Shown: positions 23,278 to 36,190 of the stretch, piece by piece
Layout of the letters: every line of letters starts with the position of its first letter
Position numbering within the stretch: position 1 is the stretch's first letter
NCBI GenBank assembly: GCA_020086605.1
Contig: JACBWW010000083.1
Coordinates: 1,363,542-1,427,541, forward strand
Length of the DNA stretch: 64,000 nt
Direction of reading: 5' to 3'
Origin: Lanius collurio
Taxonomy: Eukaryota > Chordata > Aves > Passeriformes > Laniidae
Translations under genes and position numbers: made by a program
Notes under the pieces: generated by a model
Told to the model about the DNA's origin: nothing
Seen by the model: the letters and a program-made list of their open reading frames with translations, nothing else
The model's database searches: none

Positions 23278-26200
23278 CTTTCCAAAGTGCTCTGACAGCC
23301 CTTCGGCTCACATCAAGACCCCGTTTCAGCCTCCACAGCATTCCTTGCCAGATTTCTTTTCCTCTCTTCCTCCCTGCTGCCCTAATCACCAGTTTCCCTT
23401 CGATGTTTGGCTTCAATAAGAACTTTTAGTTGAATCACAAATTCATCAGATGCAAGGTTTTGGTCACCCAGAAACTATTAGGTAGTCTGGGTCAGATTTA
23501 TCAAATAGTTTGGGTTGGAAACTATGTTTTTGATGATGGGCAGCGGAAGAGGGTTGCTTCATGGTTGATGCAAGCAATCTACAACACAGAGATGGATGCC
23601 ATGCACTCAGCCCCCTTCACTCAAGATTTTTTGAGCTTTAAAAAGTAGAACACATCCTGTGGGAGCCCAGGAAACTAATAGCAGGATTTCCAGAGAGCCT
23701 GGGATCAGGTAAAGGGCAGATCTGCACACACCCCACACCTCAGGTTAGGCTGGTTAACAGGCAAACCTTTGTGTTGGAAGAGCTCCAGCTGCTAGGAAAA
23801 GCTTTAAGAGCAATGCAGAGGGAGAGGAGCAATTCTGTCCTCAGGCAAGGAGGGCAGGAGTTCAGGAACTGGGACTGTGCACCCCCATGCCTGCTCCAGG
23901 GAAGGGTTCTGAGAGCAGGGGAGGAGTGCCTGAGGAGAAGGCACCTCCCCAGGTGGCCCCTTTTGTATTGTTGACAATTAACAGAGAACTCAGAACTACC
24001 AAGAGGAGAAGAAAGAAGAACATGAATTACCATGGCTCATAACCATGTTGTGACATTGTGCAATAAAAGTAGGATAATGACTCCAGGACTGTCTCATTTT
24101 GAACCAAATTTCCCAATTCCGAGGAAATTAATAACATGAGTTTCAGCAATGCAAACTAACCCAGAGGGCACCTGGTGTCCACTATCCCTAGAAGGAGCTT
24201 GTAAGTTTGTCCGGCCAGCACAGTTATCAAGAAGCAAAATCATTTGCAAAGAAATCAAAGCCAACACCAAAACAAATATTTTTTTTTCATCTGCCTCCAG
24301 TCTCCATCATTTTCCTGTGCACCAGGGAGGACAGCAATTACGCACATCACGTCCCTTGAAGCCATCTCAAAACTTTGTTAAAATTCACTACAATAGTAGA
24401 TGCTGATACAAGTGTGGATTAAAAATCCCCCAGGCTTTCCCACCCTGTGTGGGTACCCAACATGTCACAGAGTCAAGCCTGTTTGGAACAGGGCATATCC
24501 CTGTGGATATCAGTTTTGTGCCTTCCACGGTACAACAAAATTGGTCCCCAGTCCATTCTGGTGTCCTCAAGCCTCCTTGATTTCCAAATGAAAGAGGACT
24601 TCACATGGTGGGTAGATTCAGCACCAGGGTGATGTATTCCCAGTACATCCCAATCTGGGGGGGGGGAACGCACATCTGGCTGCATTGCAGCAATCAGTAG
24701 ATGTGACTCCAGCACAAGGGACTTCAGTGCTCTCTGCGAACATCAGGTGTTGTGGGGTTATCTGCAAAGGGCTTGTTTTATTTTCTAAAAGAAGAGAAAA
24801 TTACAACGATCTCCATAGTAAGGAGCATTAGTGTTGTCTTGACCTTGGTATCCCTGACAGGAGAGGACAAGATTCAGGATCTGACTGATGTTGGTTTTGC
24901 TTTGTAAGACCTTGATGTGCTCATTTTCTGCTGACAGTGTCTATGGGAGAGTTTGGTATCACAGATCTGGGCTGCAGGAGTCTGGAAGGTTACTAACTGA
25001 AGGGGGAAAATGCTGAAATCCACAGAAAAGTAAAGGGAAGCTGCAGGGAGAAGAGGCACATTCTGCTAATTTATTTTTTTTACATTGCAACAGCTGTGCT
25101 TACATGAAAAGGGTCATTAACTGAAGATGCACAGTGTACCAGCACATCCACAGAGGCTTTATACAATTTAGGAGATCACTGCAGTGTACAATGCAGGATC
25201 ATTTAAAATTCACAAACAAATACTATAAAACACCTTTGTAGGTATTTCAATGGTCCAAAACAAGTACTGTGTACTACTCGATAGATGCAATTTTTCCTTT
25301 TTACTAAATCCCATACTTAAAAATCTATCTGTTCTTTTTAAAAACAGAGACTTTTTTTAAATACGCTATTTTAAAGGAATAAAGACAGCTCCCACTGAGA
25401 TGTCTGTTTAAAAGTTCAGTGCATTCTGCTGCCTTATTTTATCTAGCAATGATGAACTAAAAGAACACTGAAAATTCAATCATGATGGCAATAATATTTG
25501 AAAAAGATATAAAAAAAAGAATTATTTAGGTGGTAAGAAACATCTTTTGCTGAAATTCTGAACTCTGTATTTCTGTTTCATTACATGAAAAATAAAATGA
25601 GCCCTACGCAGAATACGTGTTCGGTGTGCCACTTTGATGGAAACAAAACAGCCTTTTAAAAGCATGGAGAAATGAAAAGTGATTTTTAAAAAACACAGGT
25701 ATTTACAAAGAGCCATTTACTCAATGTTCTGAATCATGCCATTCCCACTCTTACAGTTTAGCCATGTCTTGGATATTTTGCATATGTATGCATTTATTTA
25801 CTAATCTTCAAAGGGTCCCCATTTTTCCTAGCTTTCCACTGTAGTCATTAGAGGTCACAACCCTGTAGGAAATATGGGCTGCCATGGTAACACAAAATGT
25901 CTGCTACAGGCTTAGTGTAATTCCTCCCTAATAGAAAAACAACAGCAGCAAATCCTGCCTTTGATAAATGGGCTTATACGTTGTAAGAAGCTGCTACCTA
26001 GAAAGGTGTCTATTACTTCAAAACAGCTCTGAAATAAATGTTATTTAAAAAAAACACAGGGGGGGATACAAACTCATACATCATTAAAAAAATGTAACTA
26101 AAGTACACAAAGGAGAACATGGGAATAATCTGCCGTGTGGATCTGCAATGTCTCAGTGAATACAGTGGTTGAAGTTTGCAGGGCATCATGCTGCAGCCCC

Positions 26201-27576
26201 TCAAACTCTGCTCAACAAGTGTCTGCTGAACTCTTCTCCTGGCAAACCTTTCTCATCACAAGGAAAAAGTCTGCATTTTCATGTGCCTGAAAAAGCAAAA
26301 ATTCAGGAGGAGATCGTCACCTCTCTGACTACAACAAGATAGCCTGGCCTTCCCTGCTTGGAAATTCCTACAGAAAAAAAATGCATCTGGTTCCAATAGA
26401 TAACTAGGGTTTGAGAGTGAGGAAAAATAAAGGTCTGTTTTATTTAGTGGGTCATGGACATTGCTAGCATTTCAGTGAAATACCACCTCACTGAGAGAAG
26501 GGTCCTGGTGTGACTGACTGGCTCACCAGGGTGGATATTTTGGAAGGGCTTTGGTCACCTCTCACAGCTGCACTCTACCTCACCTTATGCTTCCAAGTCC
26601 TGCCTATCTCTCCCAGAGGCTCCCATCTCCTCTGTCACCTTCCTCCTACTGAGCTCGCACATAAAGGGCTGGTTTTCTTTAATTCTGTAGCCAGGATTTT
26701 CCTGAGAATATTTTTCTGTGTCATGGGTACCCTCTGTTCTCCATCCTGTACCACCATCATGGCACTGCTGAGAGGGGATATGCCCTTGGTGTGTCTGCAG
26801 AAACACAGAGCCTCCCCTCAACCAAATCCTCTTTCTCATTGTCTTTTCTTTACACTCCTCCAGCCAGTTTTCAATCCAGACAGCAGCAGTCATATCTCCA
26901 CCAATTTGAGTTATTTTTTCAATTAAGATGTTGCAGTACCTTTGTGGTACCAAATGTCCATTCCCCAGGATGTTTGATTTACTACTTTTTTCTGGGTTTT
27001 TTTTGTTTTGTTTTTTTTTTTTAAGGACTTGATTTTGCCTGATAAAATACAGTTCCTCTAAACACTTGCAATCTGCTGTTCTTTCTGTTTAGAGCTGGCA
27101 TACCCTTTGTTTTGGGTGCCCTATGCCAAGATAGGAAATTTTAATTTCTCAGGGTTTGCATTGCTTTGCAGCAAGATGCAGGCTTCTGAATCCCATACAT
27201 CCAGGACACCACTCTGGAGATAACCTCTCTGCATGGAGACAAGAGTCTTCTCCTCAAGATGTGAACCCCTGTACTTGTCTGTCAGAGGGTCCCTCTGCGC
27301 TTTAAGCCTGTGCCCAAGAAGAAACACTGAAAGCATAATTAATACCTGGGGGAGTTAATGCATCTTCTACATTGCTTTAATGTAAATGGGAAACTTCATC
27401 TGCAAAGTTCTTTGCCTATGACATTGTACCCATATATTGCTATGAACACACTGCTGGTAGCTGAGAAACAAGTCCTTTACACACCGATCTCTGTGTAACC
27501 ACCACTGCATCTAGCAATAAAACTGAGTGCTCCCCAAAAAACACCTCTGATGAGCCAGGCTGTAGATGAAACATGG
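23278..27576. other. Noncoding stretch, simple tracts only
   Basis: No recognisable gene. A G10 run lies near 24658-24667 and a T-rich run at 26984-27022. The 25080-26110 part is AT-rich. A 138-codon plus frame (26510-26926) has an antisense 122-codon frame over the same DNA and no domain. Confidence 0.6.
26984..27022. repeat. T-rich homopolymer tract
   Basis: T runs of 8-14 bases separated by single G bases. Low complexity only. Confidence 0.9.
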
Positions 27577-27579
27577 CTT

Positions 27580-27808
27580 GTGGTGAGGTTTGGATTGGAT
27601 ATTGGGAGGTATTTCTTCACCACGGTAATTGTCATGCATTGGTATGGGCTATTCAGGGCAGTGGTGAAGCCACCTTCCTTGGAGGTATTTAAAAGGTGCC
27701 TAGATGTGGTGCTTGGGGACACAGTTTACTGGTGGATTTGGAAGCATTGGGTTGATGTTGAACCCTTAGAGGGCTTAGAGAGCTTTTCCAACCTTAACAA
27801 TTCTATGT
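27580..27808 (+). mobile_element. CR1 LINE 3' end, 5'-truncated
   Basis: The order is 'gaggtttggattggatat', 'ttcttcaccac', 'gcattggtatgggct', 'cagggcagtggtgaagccac', 'ggaggtatttaaaaggtg', 'agatgtggtgcttggggaca', then 'cttttccaacctta' and the tail 'ttctatg'. This follows the CR1 3' region in full to the end. One tail unit remains. Divergence is visible along the whole length, so the copy is old and inert. Confidence 0.92.
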
Positions 27809-27928
27809 GTTCAGATATGGAGGGACAAGCCAAGTGAGTGCCACAGCCGGAACTGAGGATGTCCCCAGATACTGTCCTCCAGGCATCACCCTCTCACTAA
27901 CTGTCTCCAACTGCTTTCTGCTTCTCCA

Positions 27929-27990
27929 AAGAATCATAGAATCATTAAGGTCTGGAAAGATTTCTCAGATCATCAAGTCCAATGAATTGT
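27929..27990 (-). mobile_element. CR1 LINE 3' tip, tail-to-tail partner
   Basis: It begins 'agaatcatagaatcatt', then 'aaggtctggaaagatttctc' and 'agatcatcaagtccaa', the reversed last 55-60 bp of a CR1. It faces the copy ending at 27808, with about 120 bp between the two tails. The remainder of the element is lost or unrecognisable. Confidence 0.85.
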
Positions 27991-28934
27991 TTACGTATTA
28001 CCCTAAGAAAGTGGAAGATCTGGAGTAAATTTTATGAGTATAATTCCTTCCACACTATTGATGAAAGTAAGAGTCCTCCTGTGCCACCTCATCTTACAGC
28101 CAACAAGGAGGTCCCCACATCTCCATCCAGCTCCCAGCTGACTCCTTCATCCACATGTAAACCCATAGGCACCACATAGATTGGAGGCAATCCTGGGGCA
28201 CCTGAGCTCTGCATCAAATGAGCAAATCAACCTCCTCTGTCAATGAAGTTCGACCAGGTGTACAGCTGATGTAACATTGGTAAAGTACAAGGAAACACTA
28301 GATTCCAAATCTCACCCACTCACCCTCCTGTACTGTAGAGCAGACACATGGCATCAGAGGGCTTCCACCAGCACGGCTGTCCCACCACAAGTCCCTGTGC
28401 TGTGCAAATTACCATGGCGAGCAACTGCCCTGAGGATGAAGGGCTGTTGTCTCTCAAAAGGTACTCAAGTAATTTATTTTGACAAGTGTAGCTTGGTTTT
28501 AATCATCAATAATTCTTCTGAGCAAATTGTCTTCGAGTAAGTGGGCTGTAGTCTGTTTTGTAAAAGTAGTGAAGTTGGAGTAAGAGGAGGGCTCACTACA
28601 GTTTTCTGCTGTTAATCACTACTAACAAAAATTGAAAAATCACTGCTAATAAAAGTGGAAAAATTATGGAATTTGCAGATAAGCAAAGTGTAAATGAGTG
28701 AGTTTTGGTGCAGATGAGATACTTTAACTTTTTGCTGAGAAAATATATTGCAAAGTACCCGACACTTTGATTGTATTTTCCACTCCTGCACATATTAGTT
28801 GGGCTGTTTGGGCTCTGCAGTTAAAACAAAGAAATCAGCTGCCTCCCAGAGAGTGAGCACTACAGTTTGTAGGCACTGAGGAAATGGGTGGAAAGCAGCT
28901 GCATTTTGGGGGAGAAGAAAGAAGTACTGTTTAC
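27991..28934. other. Noncoding stretch, no gene seen
   Basis: No gene, RNA or repeat family recognised. The 28560-28790 part is AT-rich. Confidence 0.6.
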
Positions 28935-29115
28935 CTGAACCGTGAGAAGTGACCTTCATTAAAACTTTGTGACTGTCATTTGTTTCCACCCATACAGCAC
29001 CAATGGTGTTTGTTATCAGCTGATCTTCAGCCAAACTTGCAGACAAAGCCTGCTGTAGGGCACAGGCCACTTGTGGGGCAAAAGATGACATGACAGTTTT
29101 GATGTATGCACAACC
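28935..29115 (-). other. Weak candidate exon
   Basis: On the minus strand a frame stays open for about 60 codons between a plausible acceptor (AG at 29117-29116 after a pyrimidine-rich stretch) and a good donor (CAG|GTAAAC, cut after 28935). The peptide includes 'QQALSASLAEDQLITNTIG' and 'WVETNDSHKVLMKV', whose composition is protein-like. I do not recognise the family and see no neighbouring exon. A 60-codon open run is also expected by chance, so this is only a lead. Confidence 0.12.
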
Positions 29116-30136
29116 CTTTAGAAAGCATGTAGCCAGTAGCAGAGACAGTGACACACGCAGAGGAAAACTCCTGCAGATGATCCACACTATGAGCTTTACT
29201 CCCGCACACTGCTATAACTCTCCAGAGCTGCAAGAGCAAGGGAGGTGGTGTCCTGTCCCACCATGTGACAGCTTCCCTGGGACCTCCTGCACACACATAC
29301 CACGGTTGGTATGAACAAGCCACTCTTCTACTCTCACAGTGGTCAATGTAAAGCTGTCCATTGCTCAGCAATGGCATTCTATTCCTCCTGCAGTCTTATA
29401 AAGCTCTAGGACTCTCCAGCGTCCGAAGAGGCAAATCATCTCAGCTGTGGCAACATCAAAGTGGCAGTTTTCCTTGTTCCCAAGTGGGAAGTGATAAACA
29501 CCACGTCTCCCCCTTCTCCAATCCCCTGGTCCTGTTTTAGCAGCACCATCCACCACTACAGCCATGGAGAGAGTGGTAATGCTGGTGTTGAGGCAAGAAG
29601 GAATTTCTGCACCATTTATTATTAAAAAAATATACGTGACTTAGTTTCCCCAAGATCTGGGTACTTCAAAGAGATGGTTTTGCTCCCAAGTTTACTTTTG
29701 AGGCACCCAAGCCACGGAAATGCAGTAACTCCCACATTGATGGGTTTTGGTGGCAAACATAAAATGAGTGGCATTTGTGGCAACCACTGGCAGGGAAACA
29801 CTCGCACAAAGAGTACTACCAAGAGATCAAGAACATCACTAAACTAATGCAATTGCTCTTTTTTTTTTTTTTTACATTTTCAAATTAAAACAATCTTTTG
29901 TATCAATAGTAAAGAAATGTTGCTGAATTTTATCTACTGTTTTGAAGGCTGTTGCATGCAGTCCTTGCTTTAAATTTCCATCTTTGTCAATGCAAAATGA
30001 TATTCTGTCAACATCAAAATATCTGAAGAACATTACCTGACATTTCTGCTTGCAAGTGCATTTGGGGAGCATTTATACATTTATTTGCCTGGAAGAAATA
30101 TGGTTTTAACTGACTCTCTAGTTGCTCACTTTTCAG
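29116..30136. other. Noncoding stretch, no gene seen
   Basis: No gene recognised. A T15 homopolymer lies at 29859-29873. Minus-strand frames of about 66 codons here do not connect to a recognisable protein. Confidence 0.6.
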
Positions 30137-30336
30137 AAGAGATTATCAAAACACTGGATGAAAAGCTCAGCACAAAACTCGGAAGGAAACCAGATGAGAA
30201 TTATCCTATAGGAAAATATCTAATATATCAAATCAAACCTGCATGCAGCAGCCTGAGTCGTTGCTGTGCCATTTGTGTTTCTTTGTATCACTTTATTCTT
30301 CAAGGAGTGGGGGAAAAAGGGCTGCTTCTCAAAGAA
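30137..30336 (+). other. Weak candidate exon
   Basis: An apparent 3' splice site ('ttgctcacttttcag' ending at 30136) opens into a frame that encodes 'EEIIKTLDEKLSTKLGRKP', then 'YPIGKYLIYQ', and runs to a stop at 30337. The charged, protein-like composition stands out from neighbouring frames. I find no clear donor and no family. It may be chance or a decayed exon. Confidence 0.1.
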
Positions 30337-30339
30337 TAG

Positions 30340-31400
30340 ATGAGCCTGGCCACAAAAAGCTCCTCCCAATGTAAGTTATTTTGCTGGGAAGAGCCCTTCC
30401 TCCAGCAAAGAAGGTTGGAGGGGAGAGGCAAACCCTTCCTCAGAAGAAAAGGCCATCCTTCGCACTCTGCTCCCTGCTGTGCTGGTGTAAGAGTTTACAT
30501 GGGCTAGAGACCCTGGCCTTGGCACAGTCCTCCCTACCCCACAGGGCTGGTGGTACCCAAGGGCTGGAAAACAGAGGCAGGGGAGCAGCCCCTTCCCCAT
30601 GGTGCCTTCCATAATTTCTGACACAAAAGGGGAAAATGCAATGTTGCACCAAACTATTTTTCTAAAAGACAATTACTTTGGAATAAAAATAATTCTCTTC
30701 AAATCCTTTCCATCGCATTTTACCTCTTATGGAGGAAAAAATAAATATGAAATTACTTTTTCTCACTCTGAGGACTAGCCATCATGTTTATCAATTTCAC
30801 TATGAGACAAGAGAGTGTTTTCTCACTCTGAAATCCAGTCAGTTTTGCTATGACTACCACTTCCTAGTGCCAAAAAAGAGGAGGTGGTTTGGGGGGGGAA
30901 ATCACCTGTAAAGAATTAGGTAACAGAGTGTGAAAGGTCTCTGCTATTCAGGAAATACTTACCGCTGGATTTAATTACAGATTGCAACTAAACCCCTCTT
31001 CCCTTTTTTTCTTTGTGGAACTTCAGACATACAATAACATGACATTTATTGAATGTGGTAGCGTTGCAGTACTTAGGATAGTAAAAAGCCTGGAGAACTC
31101 TGTTGTTTACAATAAACTTTAAAAATATATACAAGATTAATGAGAGTTTTATGGAGATAGCGCATTTTATCCATCTGCATTAGGGAGTACCAATTACGGA
31201 AAGAAGAGGCTGCAGGGAGCAGTGCCGGAGACCTGCCCAGGTGCCAGGGCTGTGCTGGCAGCAGCACTCCCCAGCCACATCCTGGGGGCAAGCTGCCTTT
31301 TATGGCCTAGCCAACTACCTCCCTGCTCCCCGCACAGGAATTGGCTTCATCCAGTCCCTCTCACATTTGGTCTAAATTGCATATTCCCCCCTCAGTATCT
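30340..31400. other. Noncoding stretch, no gene seen
   Basis: The left third is mixed in composition and the 30930-31190 part is AT-rich. No recognisable gene. A 14-bp perfect palindrome with a CAGCTG centre lies at 31397-31410, but a few palindromes of that length are expected by chance. Confidence 0.6.
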
Positions 31401-33191
31401 CAGCTGAGATGAGTGGTCCCGATGCAATGGTATTAAATGTCAAATGAGCAAAAAACAACGTGCAAAGCCAATGCAACTCTGCATTCAATTTAGAGTGTCA
31501 AAGCAAGGAGCAGAAAGAAATGGCGCTTTTTTTTTTCATGTTTTTATAAAACCACAAAATCCAGCTCATACTTGAGGCTCCTGTCCTAACCAGGAGAACC
31601 CATTTTCTCCTCTCATTCCCTACCAATATTGAATTAATCAGCAGTAAGCAAAAAATCTAACAATATCTGCCTACATTTGAGTCACTAATTATACAAGGCA
31701 ATGTAAAAACTTTTCCTCCTTTGTACAATTAATTTGCCCACTTTGGAATGAGACATTAATATTTTATTTCTAAAGGTGTGTCCTTACTTTTGCAGCCAGA
31801 AATACAGACATCAAATGCCCTGGAACTCATTTAAAAATTTGTATTCCACCATAATTATCTCCAGTCATAGTCCATAATAAAACAATTTGTTATAGATCAA
31901 ATACTGTGCATACGGATACACGGATTTGGTATCAAGAGTGTCTCTTAAACTCACAAAAGGGAATAAAACTCAGAGTCCAGGCAAAAAAACTGTTCCCTAG
32001 AAGGTGTTATCCTGTCAATGTTACAGGGTAATTTACAGGATCTGCCACATTTAGGAGCCTGTGGCTTGACTTTTTTTGGCTTTTATGAGATGAGGAACAG
32101 AAGCAGAGTCACTGGAGAAAGTTTCCTTTCTGCACTAACATTAGGGAGAGAGACAGAGAGAGACACAGCAAATAAGTGCTCTGCTGTACCCTGAAAATTA
32201 AAATACAGCTGGATTACGACTCTAATGATTCCAGTTTTTGCAGGGCTCATAGCCTCCCAACACACAGCCACGGGCACAGAGAACTTATATCCTCAGCATT
32301 TAACCAAACAAAGGATTGGAAATGGTTTTCTTGCCTTTTTTCTTCTTGATTTGTTTTTTAACAAAACAAAAACTTGCTCCCATTCATGCAGAGCACAGTG
32401 GAAATCACCAGTAAATTCTTCCACTGACACATTCGTCTGCAAGGAAGCTGTGTTCAGTGAGGTACCAATGCCAGTGGAGTAGCATGAAGGCAGATTTTTC
32501 CCTTCCTCTGTGCTACAAACAATAAAAATTCAGGTGATAATTTACTCTGCAGTGCAGCACCCAAAGCAAGAACATAGGTCCCTCCCATTCTTCAAAAAGC
32601 ACACACATGAGGGATAAGGAAAAAATAAAATTGGAGGCATATTCAATTTTCAAACCTTTTCTTTTGATAAGTTATAATTGTAAATCAAGGGAGGAAATTT
32701 GATTTCAAATTCTGTCTGCATATTTTATACATTTGCACTTTTGATTTATCCAAGTTACATGGGAGCAAAAGAGGGAATGTTTGCCTCTATGCTTCTGAAA
32801 TGAAGAGACAAAACCTTATTTTGCAATTATAGCAAGATATGTAGGCAAAACTAAGAAAGTTTCCTCTTTTTTTCCTTTTCTTTTTCCCATTTCTTTTTCC
32901 CAGAAAAAAATAATAAATTTTACATTGGAAGTCTATTCTGGAGCAAAATGGTATTCATCACAGGAAGAGAATTTAACCTGAAAAATCATCTTTCTGCAAC
33001 TCTTGATTGAAGTGGTTCATGTTTGCATTTGAATGAGTTTTCTTTACCTACACATTTTTGTCAACTGGTTAAATAAATTGTGGCAGACCTTCAAAACACA
33101 ATCAGAGCTGTACAGGGTAGATTTACAGTCAGCCAAATAGGGCAGCAGAAGGCAAAGGCACAATATTTTAGGGCATTCAATAGGAGGACTC

Positions 33192-33230
33192 TAATATTAT
33201 TTTTTTATTATTATTATTATCATCATAATG
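33192..33230. repeat. (ATT)n microsatellite
   Basis: T7 followed by TTA/ATT triplets and a short CAT end. Confidence 0.9.
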
Positions 33231-35397
33231 AAATGAATACCTGAAGTCTAATGCTCTTTAGTGATCATATTTCAAAACAAACTGCAAAAACAGAAGGAAA
33301 CTGTTTAAATCCAGAAACTATTTTGAACCAGTTAGTTGGAGAAACTAAATTAAGATATTGTATTAACATACTCAAATCATGGAGTAATTTAAAACTGCAG
33401 CAAAACTACAAGAAGAAAATTATATATTCAGCAAATTACTTTTTCAACTAAATTCTTTGGAATGGTTTATGGTATTAAAGTCTCTCTTCTCCTTTCCCTA
33501 TTTTCTTACAAAGCATTTGCTATCAAAACAGCAACAACTTTACATTTCTTGGGAAGTGGCTGCTGGGATCAAAATGCCTTTTCTTAAACCAGAGAACAAA
33601 CCAGGTTCGTGCCCTGCAGTTTTGTAGGTGTTGTTATTAAATGATGGACAGATAAGACAAGTGTATCCTTTTGTGAACAAATTGTGAGATACCAAAGGGA
33701 TAGTCACTTTAAAAAAAAAATCAAGTTATTTATATTTTAAAAGCAAATTTCACAATTTTGTATGAATAGTTGCATTTAGGTATTTACTGAATTCAACATT
33801 ATTGCTGAAATCTAAACTAGATATGTAGATTCCGCTTTTTTTTTTTTAATTTGGATCCATAGAAAACACAAACTAATTAGCCACATGTATCAAAATTATT
33901 AATGTAACCTCAGCTATTCAGTTGACTTGCATTATGCAATATATGATCCAATAAATTAGATAATATAACAAAACTAAAAATCAAGCTTAGCTCTCAGTAC
34001 AAATTAAACTATAAAGCATTGTACTCAGTGCTTGAAAACACCCCATCTTTCATTTTAAATAATTAAAAAACTTATAAAGGTGGTTTCAAAAAATAAGGAA
34101 AACAAACTTATTCCAATTTGGTGTGAAAAATAATTGAATGTGACAATTTAATGAAAGGACTTTGTCTAAGCAGAGCTACAATGCACAAATAAAACACAGT
34201 GATTGCAAAATAGCCATAATCATCTGACTGGCATTTTACGTTCTTGATGCTTGTAAAAAAAAGACAGAAATAAATAAACTGAGCACCATAAAATCCTGCA
34301 CAGTTGAGAGAAGGAAAACCCCCCAAACTCAAGAACACAATTGCTCTGCACCATCCCCATGCTTCAGCCTTTCACTCCGAGTAGGCTTTTAACCAAATCT
34401 GGCTACAGGACAGGAATGGAAAATGGATGAAATATAGGTTTGTTCTGCTCTTTCATCCCTTTCTCATAGCAGTGCAAGAAGAGACCTTTCTGGCTCTCAT
34501 TTGCCACAGGGCAAAATTTCTTCCAATGCCTGTGCCTTGTCCTGGTCACAACACGAGGCTGAGCAGACCATAAATGAGTCTGTTTGCAAGTAAAGCTGGT
34601 TTCTGAAATAGAGAGAGGGGGGTGACACTGTCCCTACCTGTGCCCTCCATTTCATCCCCAGCCAGATAAGCAGAAATCCTCTTACATCCAGTAAAGGGAG
34701 AAATTCATCCGAAAGGAAACAGCAAACTTATGTTTAAAAGTGGTGACAGAGACAGCGACAACTCCAGAAAAGGCAGTCAGCACTTTGAGGATTTATGTAA
34801 TTAAATTAATCTGGTGCTTTTCTCGAAAGCATCACTCCTGAATTAAGAAAACCCATTCGACCCAACCATACATTTAAAATACTCTGTAAATCTTAAAAAA
34901 TTAACTGATGAAGATTAGGAAAAAAAAGACCAGAAGAAATCTCCAGAGCAGCATCCCAAGTTGAATCAAAGTGTCACATCAGAAGAGTGAAAATACTGGA
35001 AATTCACAAAAACTTTGAGGAGAAATTTTGTTGTTTTTGCTGTTTAGAAACTATACTAAGCAAGAAACCTGGGATAGAAACCGCCATAGTTTACAGAGGT
35101 AAACTACCAAATCCAACACCACATTTTTTTTAATACCTTGGTGCCCCCTTTTGGTCTATACAGTTCAAGGCATTTTTCCCCGCTTAAAAATTTAATAATA
35201 AAAATACAGTAATTTTTCACTGATGAAGTCTTAATTGAGAGTCTCATGGCTACTCCATCCTAATGACAGTCCACTGTCCCCACGATTGATTTAGCCCCTG
35301 TGAACATGCAGAAATAGCAGCCAAGGTCAAAGGAATGGGCTGATTTCCATTAGGAAAATTGCCCAGTGCAAAATCCTTCTTTATACAGTTATCTTGA

Positions 35398-35467
35398 TAG
35401 ATGGTAGGAAAAAAAAAATTAGGAAAAAAAATAAAGAAAAAAAAAAGGAAAGGAGAAAAGAAAGACC
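35398..35467. repeat. A/G-rich polypurine tract
   Basis: Almost pure A and G for some 65 bases, with runs of A7-A10 broken by G pairs and an occasional T. Confidence 0.9.
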
Positions 35468-35691
35468 CATTCATTACCTTTGCTACAGTACACTCAGTGG
35501 GGGAAGGCTGAGGCGGGTGTGCAGATGATAACTTTGCCTTGCTATATTTGTATGTGCAACATGGAGGAGAGAAAAGCTCCCCAGCAAGTGGGAGCCTGTG
35601 CTTGGGTCCGGGTTCCTGGCATGCTGCTAGCACCCAAACCTTGCTGATCTTTGAGGAGAAGAAAGCAAAGTTTGATATATATTAATTAGAC

Positions 35692-35707
35692 AAAAAAAAA
35701 AAAAAAA
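35692..35707. repeat. A16 homopolymer
   Basis: Uninterrupted A run. It directly precedes a CpG-retaining segment (35710-35830) that is unlike its AT-rich surroundings. Confidence 0.95.
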
Positions 35708-36137
35708 GCCCCATCCTGACGACTTTCGTATTGCGATGCTAGTAATTATGCCACAGAAACAAGATCTTTCCACGTTCAACATCACTTTGTGAAGACGAGC
35801 TTATTTCCAGCAGGGATATTGAGTCCTGCCATCTGAAGGGCCAATCAAGTGTGAAGTACAGTATAGTTTTAGACTCAATTGAAAGGAAAAAGCTTGACTA
35901 CTAGTTCATAGCATGACAACTTTCATGGATTAGCTCAGACTCTATTCTACTCTGTGAAAGGGTATCACAGCATGAAGACAGTTTTCAATGCACTAAACTT
36001 TAATAGCTGAGTGGGGGAGCCAAAGCTTCCTTTTGGTCTCTATAGAAACAGTATAACCAAAATTTGAGGCAAAATTAAGATTCCTGAGTTTCAGTCCTGT
36101 GACCCTCCAAGATCTCTATTCACAAAAAGTCATCAGA

Positions 36138-36190
36138 CTATATGTATCTATCTGTATATATATACACACACATATATATATATAAATATT
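36138..36190. repeat. TA/CA compound microsatellite
   Basis: Alternating TATATA, ACACACA and TATATATA blocks. Confidence 0.93.

Noticed and set aside
31397..31410. 14-bp palindrome around CAGCTG
   Set aside because: A few perfect palindromes of this length are expected by chance in 64 kb.
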